Shown here piece after piece: positions 60,151 through 64,000 of a stretch of DNA of 64,000 nucleotides; within the stretch, counting starts at the first letter, position 1, and every line of letters starts with the position of its first letter. The notes under the pieces were generated by a model, which was not told the DNA's origin, did not search any database, and was given only the letters and a program-made list of their open reading frames with translations. A program made the position numbers and the translations under genes. This DNA is from Clostridiaceae bacterium (GTDB taxonomy: Bacteria > Bacillota > Clostridia > Oscillospirales > Acutalibacteraceae). The DNA is taken from assembly GCA_904501755.1 (NCBI GenBank), contig CAJGBV010000006.1, positions 1-64,000 on the forward strand, given 5' to 3'.

Positions 60151-62079
60151 ATGGGACTTACAATAGCACAGAAAATTATAAAAGAACATTTAAGAAGCGG
60201 AGAAATGAAGGTAGGAAGCGAAATCTCCCTTAAAATAGACCAGACTCTTACTCAGGATGCTACTGGTACTATGGCTTATCTTGAGTTTGAAACCATGGGT
60301 ATTGACAGGGTAAAAACCGAAAAAAGCGTTGCATACATCGACCATAATACCCTCCAGTCCGGTTTTGAAAATGCTGACGACCACAGATATATTCAGTCTG
60401 TGGCAAAAAAGCACGGTATTTATTTCTCCCGTCCCGGTAATGGTATCTGCCATCAGGTGCATTTAGAGAGATTCGGCAAACCGGGTAAAACCCTTATCGG
60501 TTCTGATAGCCATACTCCCACAGGCGGCGGTATTGGTATGCTCAGCTTTGGTGCAGGCGGTCTTGATGTTGCTGTAGCAATGGGTGGCGGAGCTTACTTT
60601 ATTACAATGCCTAAAATGTATAAGGTTAATCTTACGGGAAAACTCAATCCTTATGTTACCGCAAAGGATGTCAGCCTTGAAATACTCCGTATTCTCTCTG
60701 TAAAGGGTGGTGTAGGTGCTATTATTGAATGGGGCGGCGAGGGTGTTAAAACTCTTTCTGTTCCTGAAAGAGCTACCATTACCAATATGGGTACCGAGCT
60801 TGGTGCTACTACCTCTATTTTCCCTTCAGACGAGATAACAAGAGAATTTCTTAAAAAACAGGGTAGAGAAGAGGACTATATTCCACTTAGCAGCGACGAG
60901 GATGCAGTTTATGATAGGATTATAGATATTAATATGAGTGAACTTGAGCCTCTTATTGCCTGTCCTCACAGCCCCGATAATATTGTTAAGGTATCTTCAC
61001 TTAAGGGCACTAAGGTTGACCAGGTTTGTATCGGTTCATGTACCAACTCTTCACTTTTCGATATGTTAAAAGTTGCTGCTATGCTTAAAGGAAAAAACAT
61101 TAAGGATAGCGTTAGTCTTTCTGTTTCGCCGGGAAGTAAACAGGTACTTACTATGCTTGCTGACTGTGGCGCTCTTTCTGATATTATCGCTTCAGGTGCA
61201 AGAGTTCTTGAATGTGCCTGTGGCCCATGTATCGGTATGGGCTTTTCTCCTAATTCCGCAGGCGTATCACTTCGTACCTTTAACCGTAATTTTGAGGGTA
61301 GAAGCGGTACTGCTGACGGACAGGTTTATCTTGTTTCTCCCGAAACTGCAGTTGCCGCTGCTCTTACAGGAGAAATTACAGACCCAAGACTTATGGGTGA
61401 GGAAATAAAGGTTACTATGCCTGAAAACTTCCTTATTAACGATTCTGCTGTTATTGAGCCTGCCACACCTGATGAAGCAAAGAACATAGAGGTACTCAGA
61501 GGTCCTAACATTAAAAAGTTCCCTGATGCCCGTCCTCAGAATGACAGCCTTACTGCAGAGCTTGTGCTTAAGGTGGGGGATAATATTACTACCGACCACA
61601 TTATGCCTGCAGGAGCTAAAATTCTTCCTTACCGTTCAAATATTCCTTATCTCAGTAAGTTTTGTTTCGGTGTTTGCGATACCACATTCCCTGAGCGTGC
61701 AAAAGCAGCGGGGGATAGCTTTATTCTTGGTGGTTCTAATTACGGTCAGGGTTCTTCCCGTGAACATGCCGCACTTGTGCCTATGTATCTTGGCGTAAGG
61801 GTAGTTATCGCTAAGAGTTTTGCAAGAATTCATATCGCAAACCTTATTAATGCAGGTATTATGCCTGTAACCCTTGAAAATCCCGATGATTATGATAAAC
61901 TCACTCAAGGCGATATGCTTAGTCTTGAAAATATATATGACGGAATGGATAATGGTAAACTGGTTTTATCTAATAAAACCACAGGTGAAGATATAGGTCT
62001 TGTTTGCTCCTTCACCGAAAGACAAAAGGCTATATTAAAGGCAGGAGGACTTCTTGCCTATGTAGCTAAAGAGTGCTGA
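60151..62079 (+). CDS. Aconitate hydratase
   Basis: 642 residues. [4Fe-4S]-dependent, interconverts citrate and isocitrate. GSDSHTPTGGGIGMLSFGAG, CIGSCTNSS and VLECACGPCIGMGF give the three cluster cysteines; the C-terminal swivel domain has FILGGSNYGQGSSREHAALV. The size (below the about 900 of AcnA) matches the bacterial/mitochondrial short form. It closes the operon with citrate synthase. No isocitrate dehydrogenase is in the window. Confidence 0.95.
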   Translation: MGLTIAQKIIKEHLRSGEMKVGSEISLKIDQTLTQDATGTMAYLEFETMGIDRVKTEKSVAYIDHNTLQSGFENADDHRYIQSVAKKHGIYFSRPGNGICHQVHLERFGKPGKTLIGSDSHTPTGGGIGMLSFGAGGLDVAVAMGGGAYFITMPKMYKVNLTGKLNPYVTAKDVSLEILRILSVKGGVGAIIEWGGEGVKTLSVPERATITNMGTELGATTSIFPSDEITREFLKKQGREEDYIPLSSDEDAVYDRIIDINMSELEPLIACPHSPDNIVKVSSLKGTKVDQVCIGSCTNSSLFDMLKVAAMLKGKNIKDSVSLSVSPGSKQVLTMLADCGALSDIIASGARVLECACGPCIGMGFSPNSAGVSLRTFNRNFEGRSGTADGQVYLVSPETAVAAALTGEITDPRLMGEEIKVTMPENFLINDSAVIEPATPDEAKNIEVLRGPNIKKFPDARPQNDSLTAELVLKVGDNITTDHIMPAGAKILPYRSNIPYLSKFCFGVCDTTFPERAKAAGDSFILGGSNYGQGSSREHAALVPMYLGVRVVIAKSFARIHIANLINAGIMPVTLENPDDYDKLTQGDMLSLENIYDGMDNGKLVLSNKTTGEDIGLVCSFTERQKAILKAGGLLAYVAKEC

Positions 62080-62088
62080 TTTTTGGTT

Positions 62089-62130
62089 AATATCCTGTAT
62101 GGTCTTAATTGACTGTACAGGATATTTTTT
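62089..62130 (+). terminator. Terminator of the citrate synthase operon
   Basis: AATATCCTGTA ... TACAGGATATT followed by T6. Confidence 0.85.
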
Positions 62131-62150
62131 AAAGAAAAAATTCACTTAGG

Positions 62151-62179
62151 TTGACAGTAATGATAAATTGGAGTAATAT
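62151..62179 (+). promoter_or_regulatory. Promoter of the dockerin transglutaminase gene
   Basis: TTGACA (62151-62156) and TAATAT (62174-62179), spacer 17. Confidence 0.6.
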
Positions 62180-62227
62180 ATAATGGTAGCGACTGGAAAA
62201 CAATAAAAACAAATGGAGATGAATGTT

Positions 62228-63814
62228 TTGAAAAAATTTTTTGCGGTTATTTTGAGTGTTATTCTGATTATTGGAATACTTCCTCTCGGCGTAGTTGCTG
62301 ATAGTAATGATGATTGGAAAGAATATCTTGTTGAAGAATTGCGTGAAGTTGAAACGGGAACTATTGACGTTTCAAAATATAATGTCACCTTTGATGAAGT
62401 ATTAACCTTTTTGAATTATGATATTTACTACAGCTATCCTGAAATAAGTTATTATTTTTACTGGATAGAGAATGCAAAATATAAATATAATTCCGAGTAT
62501 GCCGGAACCTTTAACTTTATTTATTACTATGATGTAGAGGATATAAAGGTTATGCAGAATCAAGTAGAGGAGATTGTTGATTCTGTTCTTAAGAATGTTG
62601 ATAATGAATGGAATGATTTACAAAAGGCTCTTTATATTCACGACTGGCTTTGTCAACACTATATGTATGACCTTCGTCTTTATGATGAGAATGAATATGA
62701 GTATATAAATTCCGATTTATATTCCTTCATTACAGAGGGCAGGGGAGTGTGTCAGGCGTATGCATTTACCTATATGTATCTTCTTCGCCGTTGCTCGATA
62801 GAAAGCCGTTATGTAGTAAGTGATGAAGCTAACCACGGCTGGAACATTGTCAATATTGATGGAAAGTGGTATCATATCGACGTTACCCACGATGATCCTA
62901 TTGCAAATTATGATGGTGACACCGATTTTTTAGGTCTTACAGCTCATGACCATTTTCTTCTTTCTGACAGTCAGCTTCAGGAAACCTGTGTTATGCATAT
63001 TAATTGGTATGAACCTTTAAGTGAAGTGTATTCTGATATGGATTATTCTGCTGTTGACACTTGTGAGGAATACAAAGGCAATGCTTATTGGAAAGGCATA
63101 AAAACTCCGTTTATTAATGTTGAAAAAGACTGGTACTATGTTGACTATAATATGGGCGGTCTTGTTAAAACAAGAGATTTTACTGATAAGCAAAGAATTG
63201 TGGAAATCGGTTGTGAATATGACGGGAAATATTATTGGATGCTTGAAGACGGTTCAGGTGTTCCTGCATATTTTGTAGGTCTTTATGAAATGAACGGACA
63301 CATTTTCTTTAATGATAACCTTAATGTGTACAGTTATGATACTCATTTTGGAAAATTGAACACTGTGTGTAGCCTTGATGAAAAAGGAAAAGACCGTATT
63401 TACGGAATGAGTATTAATGGTAACACCATTGATTATATCACTGATATTGACTGTGAGATGGAAGGACTTCTCGAACATTTTTATCAGCTTGGTAACCATC
63501 TTTTTATATCAGATTGGTTTGTGACTAAAGAGGCTACCGATACCGATGACGGTGAGCAGGTTAAGATGTGTTATATCTGCGGTGAGGTGGTAGAAAGACA
63601 GATCATACCCGCTTTGGGTGCAGATGAAAATTACGGTGATGCTGACGGTGACGGTGAGGTTACTACAAAGGATCTTGCTGTTATGAAGCTATTCCTTGTA
63701 GGCGGTGGAACAGGTGGCCTGTCAGAACTTGCGGACGTTAACCGCGACGGTGCGGTAGATACAAAAGACCTTGCCACGCTTAAATTGTTTCTTGCGGGAG
63801 CGGTTAAACTATAA
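62228..63814 (+). CDS. Secreted transglutaminase-like protein with dockerin
   Basis: 528 residues. Signal peptide KKFFAVILSVILIIGILPLG. A transglutaminase-like domain at about 130-240 has the nucleophile in GRGVCQAYAFTYMYLL, histidine in EANHGWNIVN and aspartate in WYHIDVTHDDP. A beta-rich region follows, and two dockerin type I repeats end the protein (GDADGDGEVTTKDLAVMKLF, ADVNRDGAVDTKDLATLKLF). It probably cleaves or crosslinks peptide bonds outside the cell and docks to a cohesin partner not in the window. I chose TTG at 62228, with GGAG nine bases upstream; an ATG at 62219 is too close. Confidence 0.83.
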   Translation: MKKFFAVILSVILIIGILPLGVVADSNDDWKEYLVEELREVETGTIDVSKYNVTFDEVLTFLNYDIYYSYPEISYYFYWIENAKYKYNSEYAGTFNFIYYYDVEDIKVMQNQVEEIVDSVLKNVDNEWNDLQKALYIHDWLCQHYMYDLRLYDENEYEYINSDLYSFITEGRGVCQAYAFTYMYLLRRCSIESRYVVSDEANHGWNIVNIDGKWYHIDVTHDDPIANYDGDTDFLGLTAHDHFLLSDSQLQETCVMHINWYEPLSEVYSDMDYSAVDTCEEYKGNAYWKGIKTPFINVEKDWYYVDYNMGGLVKTRDFTDKQRIVEIGCEYDGKYYWMLEDGSGVPAYFVGLYEMNGHIFFNDNLNVYSYDTHFGKLNTVCSLDEKGKDRIYGMSINGNTIDYITDIDCEMEGLLEHFYQLGNHLFISDWFVTKEATDTDDGEQVKMCYICGEVVERQIIPALGADENYGDADGDGEVTTKDLAVMKLFLVGGGTGGLSELADVNRDGAVDTKDLATLKLFLAGAVKL

Positions 63815-63818
63815 TATA

Positions 63819-63869
63819 AAGGACAGCTTTATCTCATTGATTGATGCAGACGAGGCTGTCCTGTTTTGC
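63819..63869 (+). terminator. Terminator of the dockerin transglutaminase gene
   Basis: GGACAGC ... GCTGTCC hairpin with a 27-base loop and a TGTTTT tail. Confidence 0.6.
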
Positions 63870-63886
63870 GATAAGAAGGTACGAAA

Positions 63887-64000
63887 ATGACAAAAGCCAA
63901 AACCCTTGATATGACTACAGGTCCTTTTCTTAAAAAGATAATACTTTTTTCCTTACCTATTATGGTATCGGGAATCCTGCAGATACTTTTTAATGCTGCT
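63887..64000 (+). CDS. MATE-family efflux transporter, N-terminal part (cut by window edge)
   Basis: 38 codons are visible: TKAKTLDMTTGPFLKKIILF then LPIMVSGILQILFNAA, the start of a first membrane helix typical of MATE transporters. AAGAAGGT precedes the ATG. The protein continues beyond the window. Confidence 0.75.
   Translation, partial: MTKAKTLDMTTGPFLKKIILFSLPIMVSGILQILFNAA

Noticed and set aside
1..64000. tRNA, rRNA, CRISPR arrays, transposases or phage structural genes
   Set aside because: None seen on either strand; no spaced direct repeats or transposase motifs noticed.

Overview
The window is about 64 kb of low-GC DNA, apparently from an anaerobic, endospore-forming Clostridia member, probably an Oscillospiraceae/Ruminococcaceae-like gut bacterium. 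This is inferred from a cotJABC spore-coat operon, glycyl radical enzymes with a radical-SAM activase, type III glutamine synthetase, a probable Re-citrate synthase, dockerin-bearing secreted proteins, consensus SigA promoters (TTGACA-17-TATAAT) and strong GGAGG ribosome sites. Stops include TAA, TGA and TAG. No rRNA, tRNA, CRISPR array, insertion sequence or phage core gene was seen.

Layout. 0-2.7 kb: xylBA operon (xylA cut by the window edge) divergent from an AraC regulator, with a 29-bp palindrome between them. 2.7-5.5 kb: an ECF-transporter S component plus P-loop kinase behind an attenuator-like leader, and a DUF368 membrane protein; the block is flanked by two copies of a 39-40 bp hairpin repeat. 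5.5-7.6 kb: a divergent PFL-like glycyl radical enzyme. 7.7-16 kb: an eight-gene surface polysaccharide operon (Wzy, Wzx, glycosyltransferases, sulfotransferase, PssD/PssE pair). 16.2-19.1 kb: a GtrB-GtrA-GtrC lipid-linked glycosylation operon. 19.1-26.5 kb: a glycosidase-like protein, two AraC regulators, a gene interrupted by an amber codon, a leucine-rich-repeat protein and araA. 26.6-33.7 kb: a winged-helix/nucleotidyltransferase fusion, glnN, a transglutaminase lipoprotein with an LCP-like partner, and an ABC-F ATPase.

33.7-45.3 kb: a 1,362-residue dockerin protein, lepA, thiamine pyrophosphokinase, a 58-residue membrane-associated protein, an EetB/EetA/ApbE-like flavin electron-transfer set, and secA. 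45.3-48.4 kb: a deacetylase-like protein, a zinc-ribbon protein and cotJABC. 48.4-50.1 kb: an XRE-membrane-zinc-ribbon regulator and a lipoprotein. 50.1-58 kb: glycyl radical activase and enzyme, AraC regulator, glycosidase-like protein and a six-hairpin toroid protein. 58-62.1 kb: Re-citrate synthase, GntR regulator and aconitase. 62.2-64 kb: a dockerin-bearing transglutaminase and the start of a MATE transporter.

Recurrent logic: four AraC-type regulators each sit divergent from a carbohydrate or glycyl-radical gene, suggesting locally controlled sugar-utilisation units. The citrate synthase/aconitase operon and glnN together point to glutamate/glutamine synthesis. The least explained items are the attenuator leader ahead of the S component/kinase pair, the orphan PFL-like enzyme, the AraC-controlled glycyl-radical/glycosidase cluster, the apparently leaderless apbE, and a short promoter-terminator unit downstream of araA.
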